Part shown: positions 1-8,617 of the stretch, piece by piece | How positions within the stretch are numbered: position 1 is the first letter of the stretch | Layout: every line of letters starts with the position of its first letter | Source: Streptomyces lunaelactis | GTDB taxonomy: Bacteria; Actinomycetota; Actinomycetes; Streptomycetales; Streptomycetaceae | Direction of reading: 5' to 3' | DNA length: 64,000 bases | Assembly (NCBI RefSeq): GCF_003054555.1 | Contig: NZ_CP026304.1 | Coordinates: forward strand, 3,348,001-3,412,000 | Position numbers and translations under genes: made by a program | Notes under the pieces: generated by a model | Told to the model about the DNA's origin: nothing | The model's input: the letters and a program-made list of their open reading frames with translations, nothing else | The model's database searches: none

Positions 1-1455
1 CTTCTCCATGATCTCCAGGCGCTCCGGGGTGTGTTCCGGGTGTTTGTCGACGTCACCATGGTCGTACGGCATTCCCGTGACCGCCGCCTCCAGCGCATGG
101 CCGAGCGCGTCCTTCCCGAACACCTTGTCCTCGCCGGCGTTGATCGGCGCGGTCACGTCCGGGATCCACGTCCGGGCGCCCTCGCCCTTGCCGTCGGAGC
201 CCATGCCCATCAGGTAATCGAGGTTCGTCATGCTCTCGCCGGGACCGGCGACATTCGCGCTGAGGAAGGCGGTCGAGGCATCGGGGTTGTGGCCGTACGC
301 CTCGAGCAGACCGGTGAGGGGGTCCCAGCCCCCGCCCCCGTCCTTGTCCGCGTTCAGACCGAAGCCCTTCATCCCGGTGTAGCTGCCGTCCGGTCGCGAC
401 CAGGCGCCCCCGTCCATCTCCCGCTCGTACGCGATCATGTCGTTCCCGACCTTGTCCAGGAACTCCTTGCTGTACTCGCCGTGCCGGAGCAGCGTGCCAA
501 GGACCTGGTAGCCCTTGGGTTCGATTAGGTTTCCGGACATCTGCAGGTCGAGGTTGCTCCGGCCGAGCTTCATCAGGTCCTGGGTCCACTCGTCGCCCAG
601 CTTCGGCTGCGCGGTAGCGAGGGCAACTCCCATGCTGTCCTGGATACTTCGCGCGAGCTGGAGCTGCGTACCGCCGTCGGCCGTGCCGTCGAGGGAGAGC
701 TGAGCCTGGAACCTGAGCGCTCCTTCAGGGCCGAGATCGCGGTACAGCGCCTCGGCGAAAGGCTGGTCCTTGGCGTTGTACTTGATGAGCGTCTGGAGCT
801 CCCTGAGTTCGGCCTCCGAGAGCTCCTTGCCTTCCTTGTACATACGCAGACTCTTCTGCGCGAGCTCGTTCGCGCGCTCTTCCTGCGCGTCGTCGAGCGA
901 CTCGTAGTTCTTGTGCCCGAAGTTGCCCGTATCGTTCCCGTGCGTCTTCCCGAGCGCCCGCGCCACCGAGGCGTCGATCTCCATGGCGTGCCCGATCAGG
1001 CCCGCAACCCGGTCGGCCAGTGCCTGTGCCGCGTCTCGCTGTGCCTGCGTATGCTCGTCGCTGTCGCCCCGGATGTGCGGGAAGAACCAGCGGACCGCCC
1101 CGCCGCCCGCGTCCTCGAGCCGGACGCCCATGGTCGCCGCGTCGACCTCGATCGCGGTCTTCACCTTCTGCTGGATCTTGACGAGCTCCTGGTGGGCGTC
1201 GTCGAGGATCTGGTATGTGCTGTTGGCCTGGGCGTGCGCGTCGGCGAACTCCTTCTTCGTCTTCCGTACGAAGTCGCGGGTAACCGTCGCGTTCGTACCC
1301 TCCCAGCGCGCGCTCTCGGACTTGGCGTACATGCCGTCCTCGGCTTTCTGCGCCAGCTTCTTGAGGTTGTCGACGGTCTTCTTCCAGTCCGCGACAGCCG
1401 TGCCCAGCTTGCCGAGATTGACCTCGGTGACATCTGTGAGAGCGAGGCTGCCCAC
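1..1455 (-). CDS. WXG-domain large protein, C-terminal part outside window
   Basis: The gene starts with GTG at 1455, behind a GGGGGGAA ribosome site, and is still open at base 1 (485 codons visible). The first 120 residues are a helical hairpin with a W-E-G motif at residues 51-53, which is the WXG100/ESX-like signature. A long charged helical region follows, and from about residue 200 a globular domain rich in Leu, Gly and Asn. No signal peptide or membrane segment is seen, as expected for a type VII-type substrate or a cytosolic WXG fusion. It lies 17 bases downstream of the small helical gene 1473-1961 and probably shares its promoter. I believe similar Streptomyces proteins are annotated DUF6571, but I cannot check this. 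Cargo function is unknown. Confidence 0.8.
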   Translation of the reverse strand, partial: MGSLALTDVTEVNLGKLGTAVADWKKTVDNLKKLAQKAEDGMYAKSESARWEGTNATVTRDFVRKTKKEFADAHAQANSTYQILDDAHQELVKIQQKVKTAIEVDAATMGVRLEDAGGGAVRWFFPHIRGDSDEHTQAQRDAAQALADRVAGLIGHAMEIDASVARALGKTHGNDTGNFGHKNYESLDDAQEERANELAQKSLRMYKEGKELSEAELRELQTLIKYNAKDQPFAEALYRDLGPEGALRFQAQLSLDGTADGGTQLQLARSIQDSMGVALATAQPKLGDEWTQDLMKLGRSNLDLQMSGNLIEPKGYQVLGTLLRHGEYSKEFLDKVGNDMIAYEREMDGGAWSRPDGSYTGMKGFGLNADKDGGGGWDPLTGLLEAYGHNPDASTAFLSANVAGPGESMTNLDYLMGMGSDGKGEGARTWIPDVTAPINAGEDKVFGKDALGHALEAAVTGMPYDHGDVDKHPEHTPERLEIMEK

Positions 1456-1472
1456 CGCTGTTCCCCCCGTGC

Positions 1473-1961
1473 CTACTTGAAGTACTCGTTGATCTTGGAC
1501 CAGGACTCCGCAGTGCCGTCGCTGTGCTTCAGCGAAGCCGCGATCTTGGCGTCGTCGTTCGCGTGCAACGCCTTGGTGTAGTCGAGATGGTTCGAGATGT
1601 GGGCACAGGCCTGGAGCAGGGTCTTCAGGGAGCTGTCCCACATGGTCAGCGTGGTCGACAGGGCCGAGCCGAGCGCGAAGTTGTGGGTCGAGAGCTCGCT
1701 GGACGCCTGCATCGTGGACCCCGTGCCATGCTTGTCCATCCCCGCGCCGGCGAGATCTGCGCCCTTGCTCAGGTCGCCGTGCAGGATGAAGGCCTGATGG
1801 CCGACGGCCCCCAAGTCGTCCTGGTTCATCACCAGATCGCCCGGGCCCGGGCCGGTGCGGCTACCGCCGCCCGGGTCCACCGGCACCTGGTTCAGCTGCA
1901 TCCCGGCCGACTCCCGGTCGGCCGCCGCACTCTTGAGCTGCTCCCACTCATCCCACGCCAT
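1473..1961 (-). CDS. small helical WXG-partner-like protein
   Basis: 162 residues, starting M-A-W-D-E-W-E-Q-L-K. The ATG at 1961 has GGGGGGAG eight bases upstream; an in-frame codon 39 bases further up lacks a ribosome site. The protein is mostly alpha-helical with no membrane segment or cysteine cluster. It is encoded just ahead of the WXG-domain gene, an arrangement typical of ESX-like substrate/partner pairs in actinobacteria. The role as partner or chaperone is inferred only from position and composition. A strong vegetative promoter lies about 45 bases upstream. I do not recognise a named family. Confidence 0.78.
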   Translation of the reverse strand: MAWDEWEQLKSAAADRESAGMQLNQVPVDPGGGSRTGPGPGDLVMNQDDLGAVGHQAFILHGDLSKGADLAGAGMDKHGTGSTMQASSELSTHNFALGSALSTTLTMWDSSLKTLLQACAHISNHLDYTKALHANDDAKIAASLKHSDGTAESWSKINEYFK

Positions 1962-2006
1962 GAAGGCTCCCCCCGTGCGTGCCGTCGGACAGACACACAT
2001 CGGTCA

Positions 2007-2036
2007 AACCTAGTGAGGGGATTCACTCACCGGCAA
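2007..2036 (-). promoter_or_regulatory. HrdB-type promoter of the WXG gene pair
   Basis: Reading the minus strand, TTGCCG (2036-2031), an 18-base spacer and TAGGTT (2012-2007) match the vegetative Streptomyces consensus. The expected start is near 2000, about 40 bases before the ATG at 1961. The spacer contains a GTGAG/CTCAC inverted repeat that could be an operator. Confidence 0.6.
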
Positions 2037-2162
2037 CAGCTATCCGGAATGTCGGGCTCGGCGCGATCGACACGGATTGTCGATCTCACGTCCGCTTCGT
2101 CGGGCGGGAGCTGCCGGGCCCACGGGCCCCGTTTCCCGAGTTCCCAGGCCCACGGGGCCCGT

Positions 2163-4469
2163 CTACTGAGCGACCGCCGCCTGCGGCCTGATCGGCAGGC
2201 GGTTGATCGGCCGCCCCGTTGCCGCCCTTACCGCCGAGGCCACCGCCGCCGGGGACGTCACCACCGGAGCCGCGCTTGCCGCCTTCGCTCCGAAGGGGGC
2301 CACCACGTCCCGTTCCTCCACCAGTTTCACGATGCGAATGTCCGGGGCGTCCAAGGATGTCGGGAGTGCGTAACCCGTCAGGTCCGGGTGGCGGACCAGG
2401 CCGCGGGCCGTGCGGAGGTTCTCCGTCAGGGCCGTGCCGACGCCCTGGGTGACGCCCGCCTCGATGCGGGTGGCCAGCTGGGCCGGGTTCAGGACGCGGC
2501 CCACGTCCTGGGCCACCGCCATTTCGACCACGCGGATCGAGCCGAGTTCGATGTCGACGTCCACCACCGCGCGGATCGCGCAGAACGCCATGCCGACGAA
2601 GGCATCGCCCTGGCCCGACTCGTCGAGGGGCTCGGTCGGATGGGGGCGGCACTGGGCCGTGGCCCAGAGTTCCTTGCCGTCCAACGCCTCCGTGACGGTG
2701 GTCGAGAGGACCCCGTCGTACGACGTGATCTTGCCGTCGGTGATCTGGAGCAGCTCCGTGGACATGCCGAACTTGTGGGCCAGAGGCTGCAGGAGCTGGG
2801 TACGCACCATCTTCGCCGCGCGTTCGACCGCGCCGCCCGAGACCCAGGTGTGGCGGCCGTGGGCCGCCGGGCCCGCCGGGGGCTGGTCCGTGTCGACCGA
2901 GGCCACGCGGACCTCTTCGATGCCCAGCGTCTCCTGGACGATCTGGCGGGCGAGGGTCGTGAAGCCCTGGCCGGTCTCCACCGCCGCGCAGATGACGGTG
3001 GCGATTCCGTCGTGGACCTTGACCGTCGCGGTGGAGACCTCGTCGGCGCCTTCGGCGCCGAGCATGTGGACCATGCCCAGGGCGTAGCCCACGCCGCGGC
3101 GGATCGCTCCCGGCTCGCCCGCGCCCTCCGGGCCACCGGGGAGCAGCCAGTCGTTCTCGGGGGTGTCCTTGGGGAGGGAAGGGAGCGGGAAGTCCCGGAC
3201 CGCGCGCAGGAGTTCCGCGACGGGTGCGGGGCAGGTGACCGTCTGGCCCGTGGGGAGGATGTCGCCCGTCGCCAGCGCGTTGCGCAGGCGGAGTTCGGTG
3301 GGGTCGAGGCCCAGCTTCACGGCCAGTTTGTCCATTTGGGCCTCGTACGCCGCGCACACCTGCATCGCTCCCTCGCCGCGCACATGGCCGGAGGGAGGGT
3401 TGTTCGTACGGACCGCCCAGCCCTCGATGAAGGCGTGCGGGACCACGTACGGGCCGCAGGCGAAGGCGACCGCGGCCGCGAGCGACTCCGAGGACGCGTC
3501 GGCGTACGCTCCCGCGTCCAGCAGCAGCTGGGCCTCGACCTTGACCAGGTGGCCCTCGGCGTCCGCGTGGTGGCGGTAGCGCAGGAGTGTCGGGTGGCGG
3601 TGGGCGTGGCCGAGGAAGGACTCCTCGCGGGTCGCGGTCAGCTTGACCGGGCAGCCCGTCTTCAGGGCCAGCAGGCCCAGCGGGAGCTGGAAGCCGGGGT
3701 CCTCGCGGTCGCCCGTCGCGCCGGGGACGCCGGTGACGACGACCTTGACCCGGTCCGGCTCCAGGCCGAAGCACGCCGCCGCCAGATCGCGGTCGGTGTG
3801 GGGGTCGGTGGAGGCGACGTACAGCTCCACGCCGCCGTCCGGGCGCGGGACGGCCAGGCCGGCCTCGGCGCCGATGGGGGCCGGGTCCTGGCGGCCGATG
3901 CGGTAGAGGCCCTCGACGATGACCTCGCCCGCCACGTCCGGGTCGCCGTAGCGCAGCGGGATGTGACGGATCAGGTTGCCGTCGGGGTGGAGGGGGTCGG
4001 CGGCGAAGGCCTTCTCGGGGTCGGTGACCGGTTCGAGCACCTCGTACTCGACGGCGATCGCCGCCGCCGCGAGGCGGGCCGTGTCGGGGTGGTCGGCCGC
4101 GACCGCCGCGATCGCCTCGCCGTGGTGGCGTACGAGTTCGGAGGCGAAGACGGGACGGTCGGCGATACGCCTTCCGTACGACGAATCGCCCGGAATGTCC
4201 TCATGGGTGACCACCGCGCGTACGCCCGGCATCTCCAGGGCCGCCGATGTGTCGATCGAACCGATACGGGCGTGCGGATGCGGGGAGCGCAGGATCGCCG
4301 CCCACAGCAGGCCCTCGGCCCACAGGTCGGCGGCGTACGGGAACGTGCCCTCGGTCTTGGCGCGGGTGTCGGCCGGCGGAAGGGAAGCGCCGAGTCCGTG
4401 GGCGGGGGGCTGCGGCTGGGGGCCGTCGACCGTCCGGGGTGTGGCAGTGGTGGCCGCGTCGTTGCTCAC
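2163..4469 (-). CDS. xanthine dehydrogenase-family molybdopterin-binding subunit, atypical
   Basis: 768 residues with the full large-subunit layout of the xanthine dehydrogenase/CO dehydrogenase family: an N-terminal hammerhead domain (about residues 30-150), then two Mo-cofactor domains. Conserved pieces include HVRGEGAMQ near residue 368, a GQGFTTLAR segment and a C-terminal GAKAASAAP segment. Two signatures are altered. The GGFGGKED loop reads PGATGDRED at 249-257. The KGVGE block with the catalytic glutamate reads KAASA at 729-733, so the acid position is Ala733. Length and surrounding alignment are normal, so this is not a frameshift. The ATG overlaps the stop of the 2Fe-2S subunit gene by 4 bases (ATGA). 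Substrate is unknown and classical hydroxylase activity is doubtful. Confidence 0.85.
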   Translation of the reverse strand: MSNDAATTATPRTVDGPQPQPPAHGLGASLPPADTRAKTEGTFPYAADLWAEGLLWAAILRSPHPHARIGSIDTSAALEMPGVRAVVTHEDIPGDSSYGRRIADRPVFASELVRHHGEAIAAVAADHPDTARLAAAAIAVEYEVLEPVTDPEKAFAADPLHPDGNLIRHIPLRYGDPDVAGEVIVEGLYRIGRQDPAPIGAEAGLAVPRPDGGVELYVASTDPHTDRDLAAACFGLEPDRVKVVVTGVPGATGDREDPGFQLPLGLLALKTGCPVKLTATREESFLGHAHRHPTLLRYRHHADAEGHLVKVEAQLLLDAGAYADASSESLAAAVAFACGPYVVPHAFIEGWAVRTNNPPSGHVRGEGAMQVCAAYEAQMDKLAVKLGLDPTELRLRNALATGDILPTGQTVTCPAPVAELLRAVRDFPLPSLPKDTPENDWLLPGGPEGAGEPGAIRRGVGYALGMVHMLGAEGADEVSTATVKVHDGIATVICAAVETGQGFTTLARQIVQETLGIEEVRVASVDTDQPPAGPAAHGRHTWVSGGAVERAAKMVRTQLLQPLAHKFGMSTELLQITDGKITSYDGVLSTTVTEALDGKELWATAQCRPHPTEPLDESGQGDAFVGMAFCAIRAVVDVDIELGSIRVVEMAVAQDVGRVLNPAQLATRIEAGVTQGVGTALTENLRTARGLVRHPDLTGYALPTSLDAPDIRIVKLVEERDVVAPFGAKAASAAPVVTSPAAVASAVRAATGRPINRLPIRPQAAVAQ

Positions 4470-5773
4470 GCCATGCCTCCGTCGTGCGGGTGGTGCTGCA
4501 CACTACCTGCGCCGGGGGGCGCCTGGTGCGGGATGCGGGCTTCCTCACTCGCCTCCGCCGCGGCGGAGGCGCTCGCTCCGCGCTCGGCCACCACTTCGCG
4601 TACGGCGTCGAGCACGCCCCGGTAGCCGGAGCAGCGGCAGAGGTTGCCGCACAGCGCCTGACGGGTCTCGAGCTCGGTGGGGGCGTGGTTGCCCTCGAGG
4701 AGGTCGTGGACGGTCATGGCCATGCCGGGGATGCAGAAGCCGCACTGGACCGCTCCGCAGCCCGCCAGGGCGCGCTGGACGTCGGAGGGTTCGCCGTCGG
4801 TGGCGAGGCCTTCGACCGTACGGACCTCGGAGCCCGCGGCGGTCGCGGCCGGCACCAGGCAGGAGGCGACGAGACGGCCGTCGACCTGGACGTTGCACGC
4901 GCCGCACTCGCCCTGTGAGCAGCCGTCCTTGGCGCCGGCGAGGCCGAGGCGCTCGCGCAGCACGTAGAGCAGGGATTCGCCGATCCAGGCGTCGGTGACG
5001 GGGCGGTCGGTGTCGTTGACCCGCAGGACGTAGGAGGTGGGCGGGTGTTCATTGCTGTCCGTGGAGGAGGTGGGGGCGGCGGCCTCTTCCTCGGGAACGT
5101 CGCCCGGGGCCGCCTCGCCCTCGGCCGTCTCCGGCGCGGGCTCCTCCGCGACGGCCGCGGGCTCCGGTGCCGTCGCCCAGGGCGCGGACGCGCCGCCCGG
5201 GAGCGTCGCCGGGGCGTCGGGGGACGGCGCCCATGGAGCGGGCGCCCCGCCCGGCAGCGTCGACCGCGGGGTTGTCTGCGCGGTCGCGGCGCCCCACTGG
5301 GCCGCCAGCGCCGAGGTCGTGAACTCGCCCGACTCCTCGGGCAGATCGCCGCCGGCCACCGGGATCGTCCACCGGCCGGTCAGCTCCGAGGCGGACTGGA
5401 CCGGCTCGGCGGCCTGCTGCGCGACCGGCTCGGCGGCGGCGAAGTTCCACTGTCCTGTGGCATGCGGGTCGGAAGTCTCCGCGGGCTCGGGCCATCGCAC
5501 CGCGCCCGGCGCCCCCTCCCCCTGCGGCACGGCCGCATGGGGCATGGCCCAGCTGCCCGTCGCCGCCGGATCCGCGGCGGCAGGCGTCAGCGGCGTGATC
5601 ATCGGCGGTACGTAGCCATGGCCGGGCGCCTCGAGCGGTGCCGCGTCCAGCGCGCCCTCGGGCGGCAGCTGCAGGAAGGCCGTGGCCTCGGCGTCGTACT
5701 CACCGCCCTGGGGAATCGGCTGCCAGCCCCCGTGCTCCGGCGGGAGCTCGTGCGGGTTCTCCTCATTGCTCAC
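4466..5773 (-). CDS. 2Fe-2S subunit of molybdenum hydroxylase with long disordered N-terminus
   Basis: 435 residues from a GTG at 5773 that overlaps the upstream stop (GTGA). Residues about 247-410 form a complete two-cluster ferredoxin module. The plant-type cluster cysteines lie in CSQGECGAC plus a later Cys, and the second cluster in CGFC and CRC. This module passes electrons between the Mo site and FAD. Residues 1-245 are Pro/Ala/Glu-rich, predicted disordered, and carry three short TG-x-W motifs (near 72, 106 and 132) and two LPGGA-x-APW repeats. Normal subunits are about 160-200 residues, so the extension is unusual. It sits between the FAD and Mo subunit genes, translationally coupled to both. 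Confidence 0.88.
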   Translation of the reverse strand: MSNEENPHELPPEHGGWQPIPQGGEYDAEATAFLQLPPEGALDAAPLEAPGHGYVPPMITPLTPAAADPAATGSWAMPHAAVPQGEGAPGAVRWPEPAETSDPHATGQWNFAAAEPVAQQAAEPVQSASELTGRWTIPVAGGDLPEESGEFTTSALAAQWGAATAQTTPRSTLPGGAPAPWAPSPDAPATLPGGASAPWATAPEPAAVAEEPAPETAEGEAAPGDVPEEEAAAPTSSTDSNEHPPTSYVLRVNDTDRPVTDAWIGESLLYVLRERLGLAGAKDGCSQGECGACNVQVDGRLVASCLVPAATAAGSEVRTVEGLATDGEPSDVQRALAGCGAVQCGFCIPGMAMTVHDLLEGNHAPTELETRQALCGNLCRCSGYRGVLDAVREVVAERGASASAAAEASEEARIPHQAPPGAGSVQHHPHDGGMA

Positions 5774-6666
5774 GACAGCGCCCTCCCCAGTGCACGTCGG
5801 GCCAGCGCGGCGACCGTGCGCCGCAGATGCAGTACGGCGGGCGGCAGCGCGGGCGGCTCCTCGCCCTGCGCGGCCGGGGCCGGATCCGGGATGCACGCCG
5901 CGGCGACGTACTCGCCGAAGGCTGCCAGCGCCTCGGCCGCCAGCCCCCGCTCGCCGTCCCAGTCGATCAGCGAGGCGATCCAGCGCTCCGCCTCCAGCGG
6001 CCGCAGCGGCATCGGCGCTATCGCGCCCACCGCGCAGCGCACCCCGCGCCGAGCCGGGTCGAGCACGACGGCGACGGACGCGGTGGCGCGGCCGGGGCCG
6101 GTCCGGCCGGTCGCCTTCAGGAAGACCTGGGGGGCGTGCAGCAGGGGCACGCGGACGAAACCGATGAGCTCGGCGGGGGCGAGCATCTCGCGGCCGGCCA
6201 GCAGGTGGGAGACGGGGATCTCGCGGCGGGCTCCGCCGGGTCCCGCGATCACCAGGTCCGCCTCCAGGGCGGCCAGTACGGGCAGGGCGTCGCCGGTCGG
6301 GGCCGCGGTGGCGATGTTGCCGCCGAGCGTGCCCGCGTTACGGATCTGGGGCGGGCCCGCTGCGCGCGCGGAGGCGGCCAGCGCGGGGATGAGGGCCGCG
6401 AAGTCGGGCCGTCCCATCCGGGCGTGGGTGAGTCCGGCGCCGAGCAGCGCGTGACCGTCCAGGTAGCGCCAGCCGCGGATCTCGCTGATACGGCCGAGGC
6501 CGACGAGGCCCGCGGGGCGGAGTTGGCCCTTGTTGACGGCGGCCATGAGGTCCGTACCGCCGGCGACGGGCACGGCGGCGGGCATGGCGGTGAGTGCCGC
6601 CACGGCCTCGTCGAGCGAGGCCGGCAGCGTCACCGACTGCGCCGCCTGCGGTGCGTGCGTGGTCAC
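5770..6666 (-). CDS. FAD-binding subunit of xanthine dehydrogenase-family enzyme
   Basis: 298 residues, the usual length for the medium (CoxM/XdhB-type) subunit. It has the FAD pyrophosphate-binding motifs VAGGTDLM near residue 30 and GGNIATAAPTGD near residue 115, then the C-terminal CO dehydrogenase flavoprotein domain. I chose the GTG at 6666 because GGGAAGGGG lies about 10 bases upstream; in-frame codons further up (near 6729 and 6822) would add a non-conserved leader. It is first of three coupled genes (FAD, 2Fe-2S, Mo). No accessory XdhC/MocA maturation gene is present here. Confidence 0.88.
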   Translation of the reverse strand: MTTHAPQAAQSVTLPASLDEAVAALTAMPAAVPVAGGTDLMAAVNKGQLRPAGLVGLGRISEIRGWRYLDGHALLGAGLTHARMGRPDFAALIPALAASARAAGPPQIRNAGTLGGNIATAAPTGDALPVLAALEADLVIAGPGGARREIPVSHLLAGREMLAPAELIGFVRVPLLHAPQVFLKATGRTGPGRATASVAVVLDPARRGVRCAVGAIAPMPLRPLEAERWIASLIDWDGERGLAAEALAAFGEYVAAACIPDPAPAAQGEEPPALPPAVLHLRRTVAALARRALGRALS

Positions 6667-6714
6667 CCAGCTGCCCCTTCCCGGTGTCCCGGCTGTCCCG
6701 CCTGTGTTGGCGGT

Positions 6715-6745
6715 ACCGTACGTGCTCACAGCCCGGACGTGGCAA
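6715..6745 (-). promoter_or_regulatory. possible promoter of the Mo-hydroxylase operon
   Basis: Minus strand TTGCCA (6745-6740), a 19-base spacer, then TACGGT (6720-6715), placing a start about 35-40 bases before the GTG at 6666. The spacer is slightly long, so this is tentative. Confidence 0.35.
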
Positions 6746-6954
6746 CTCTGGCACATCTTCCGGGCCGACCGACGAGAGGGTCCGCGAAGGGAGCATCTGC
6801 CCCGGACGTACCCGCTCGTCACGATGGTCCGGTTTCGTACACCGTCGCCGCCACATGCGGATTGCCACTCTTCGCGGATCCTTGTACGACTTTTTCCATA
6901 AGGCCTTACACAGTCCCAGGGTCCCGGGCCGGAGGCACACGGCTTTCCACCGGC

Positions 6955-8613
6955 TCACACGTTTGGGGGCGCACCCTCGATCGGGCGTCCGATGCTTCCT
7001 GTCATTCCTTCGGGGGCCGGTCGCTTCTGCCAGGGCAACGGGCCGCCGGGCGGCCGGTAGCCGACGCCGAGCGCGTCAAGGCGCGCGTAGTGGGCGTTCA
7101 TTCGGCGCTCGAAGTCCTCGAAGTCGCGCTCGGCCGGGGCGGGCAGGGCGGACCAGGCGACTTCGGCGAAGGCGGCGAGCCGCGGGAAGACCTGGTAGTC
7201 GACGCGGGACCGGTCCTGCATCACCTCGGTCCAGACGTTGGCCTGGGTGCCGAGGATGTGCGCGGCGGCCTCCGGCGACAGCGACGGGGGCACCGGCTCG
7301 AAGCGGTAGACGTCCTCGAGTGTGCGTACGTAGCCGATGGGCATCGGTTCGTCCGCGCCGCCGTGCTGACGGTGGTCCAAGTACACCTGCTGCTCGGGGC
7401 ACATGACGACGTCGTGTCCGGCCTCGGCGGCGGCGATGCCGCCGGCGTACCCACGCCAGGAGGAGACGGCGGCACCGGGGGCGAGGCCGCCCTCAAGGAT
7501 CTCGTCCCAGCCGATGAGGCGGCGGCCGCGGCCGGACAGCCAGGTGTCGAAGTGGCGGATGAACCAGGACTGGAGTTCGTCCTCGTCGGCGAGACCGAGT
7601 TCCTTGATACGGGCCTGGGCGGCCGGGGAGGCCTTCCACTGGTCCTTCGGGCACTCGTCGCCGCCGATGTGGACGAAGGCCGAGGGGAAGAGGCCGAGGA
7701 GCTCCTCGAGGACGCCCTCGTAGAAGCGGAGGGTGGTGTCAGTGGGGGCGAGTACGTTCGGGTTGATGCCCCAGTTGTCCCAGACGGAGAGGGTTGTCGT
7801 GTCGACGACATCGGTATTGCCCAGTTCCGGATACGCGGCGATGGCGGCCTGCGAGTGCCCCGGGATGTCGATCTCGGGGACGACGGTGATATGCCGCTCG
7901 GCGGCGTACGCGACGATCTCGCGGATGTCGTCCTGGGTGTAGTAACCGCCGTGCGGCCGCTCGTCCCAGAGCTCGGAGGCGCGGTGGCCGTATTTGGTGC
8001 GTGCCCGCCATGCACCGATGTCCGTGAGCCTGGGGTAGCGCTTGATCTCGATGCGCCAGCCCTGGTCGTCGGTGAGGTGGAAGTGGAAGACGTTGAGCTT
8101 GTGGGCGGCGAGGAGGTCCAGGTAGCGCAGGACGTCGCCCTTGGGCAGGAAGTGCCGCGAGACGTCGAGCATGAGGCCGCGCCAGGGGAAGCGGGGTGCG
8201 TCCTCGATGACCTGGTGGGGAATGCCGTGCGTCCTCTCGGGGCTGACCGGTGCGCTGCGGAAGGCTTCCGCGCCGAGCAGCTGACGCAGCGTCTGCGCGC
8301 CCCAGAAGACGCCCGCGCCGCTGCCGCCCCGGATCTCGACGCCCCGGCTCCGGACCACGCCCAGCCGATACGCCTCGGGCTCCAGGGTGTTGTCGATCAG
8401 CAGCGTGAGCGAGTTCTCGGCCCGCTCCTCGCCCGGCGCCAGCGGCAGGCCGAGTGCGGCGCCGAGCGTGGAGCGCAGCCAGCGCTCCGTGCTCTCGGTG
8501 CCCGGGCCCGCGTACAGCGTGGTGCCGCGGTCCGGCAGGAAGCCGCTGCGGGACGGGCCGTCGACTGCGCGCGGCGCCGGGATCAGATCCATGGAAGTCC
8601 CCGTAGAGGTCAT
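6955..8613 (-). CDS. beta-N-acetylhexosaminidase, GH20
   Basis: 552 residues. An N-terminal GH20b alpha/beta domain (about 1-140) precedes the catalytic TIM barrel, which opens with LMLDVSRHF and FHLTDDQGWRIEIKRYP. The catalytic Asp-Glu pair is in HIGGDECPKDQW. GH20 enzymes remove terminal N-acetylglucosamine/galactosamine residues by substrate-assisted catalysis. No signal peptide is visible, which suggests an intracellular enzyme acting on imported chito-oligosaccharides. The ATG at 8613 lies 4 bases after the permease stop at 8618, with GAAGGA upstream, so it is the last gene of the sugar-import operon. That links the transporter to amino-sugar oligomers. Confidence 0.92.
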   Translation of the reverse strand: MTSTGTSMDLIPAPRAVDGPSRSGFLPDRGTTLYAGPGTESTERWLRSTLGAALGLPLAPGEERAENSLTLLIDNTLEPEAYRLGVVRSRGVEIRGGSGAGVFWGAQTLRQLLGAEAFRSAPVSPERTHGIPHQVIEDAPRFPWRGLMLDVSRHFLPKGDVLRYLDLLAAHKLNVFHFHLTDDQGWRIEIKRYPRLTDIGAWRARTKYGHRASELWDERPHGGYYTQDDIREIVAYAAERHITVVPEIDIPGHSQAAIAAYPELGNTDVVDTTTLSVWDNWGINPNVLAPTDTTLRFYEGVLEELLGLFPSAFVHIGGDECPKDQWKASPAAQARIKELGLADEDELQSWFIRHFDTWLSGRGRRLIGWDEILEGGLAPGAAVSSWRGYAGGIAAAEAGHDVVMCPEQQVYLDHRQHGGADEPMPIGYVRTLEDVYRFEPVPPSLSPEAAAHILGTQANVWTEVMQDRSRVDYQVFPRLAAFAEVAWSALPAPAERDFEDFERRMNAHYARLDALGVGYRPPGGPLPWQKRPAPEGMTGSIGRPIEGAPPNV

Positions 8614-8617
8614 GACG

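Noticed and set aside
1524..4625. 1033-residue plus-strand frame
   Set aside because: Antisense to the WXG partner and Mo-hydroxylase genes and spans two unrelated genes. It has Arg/Gly/Ala-rich composition and no ribosome site.
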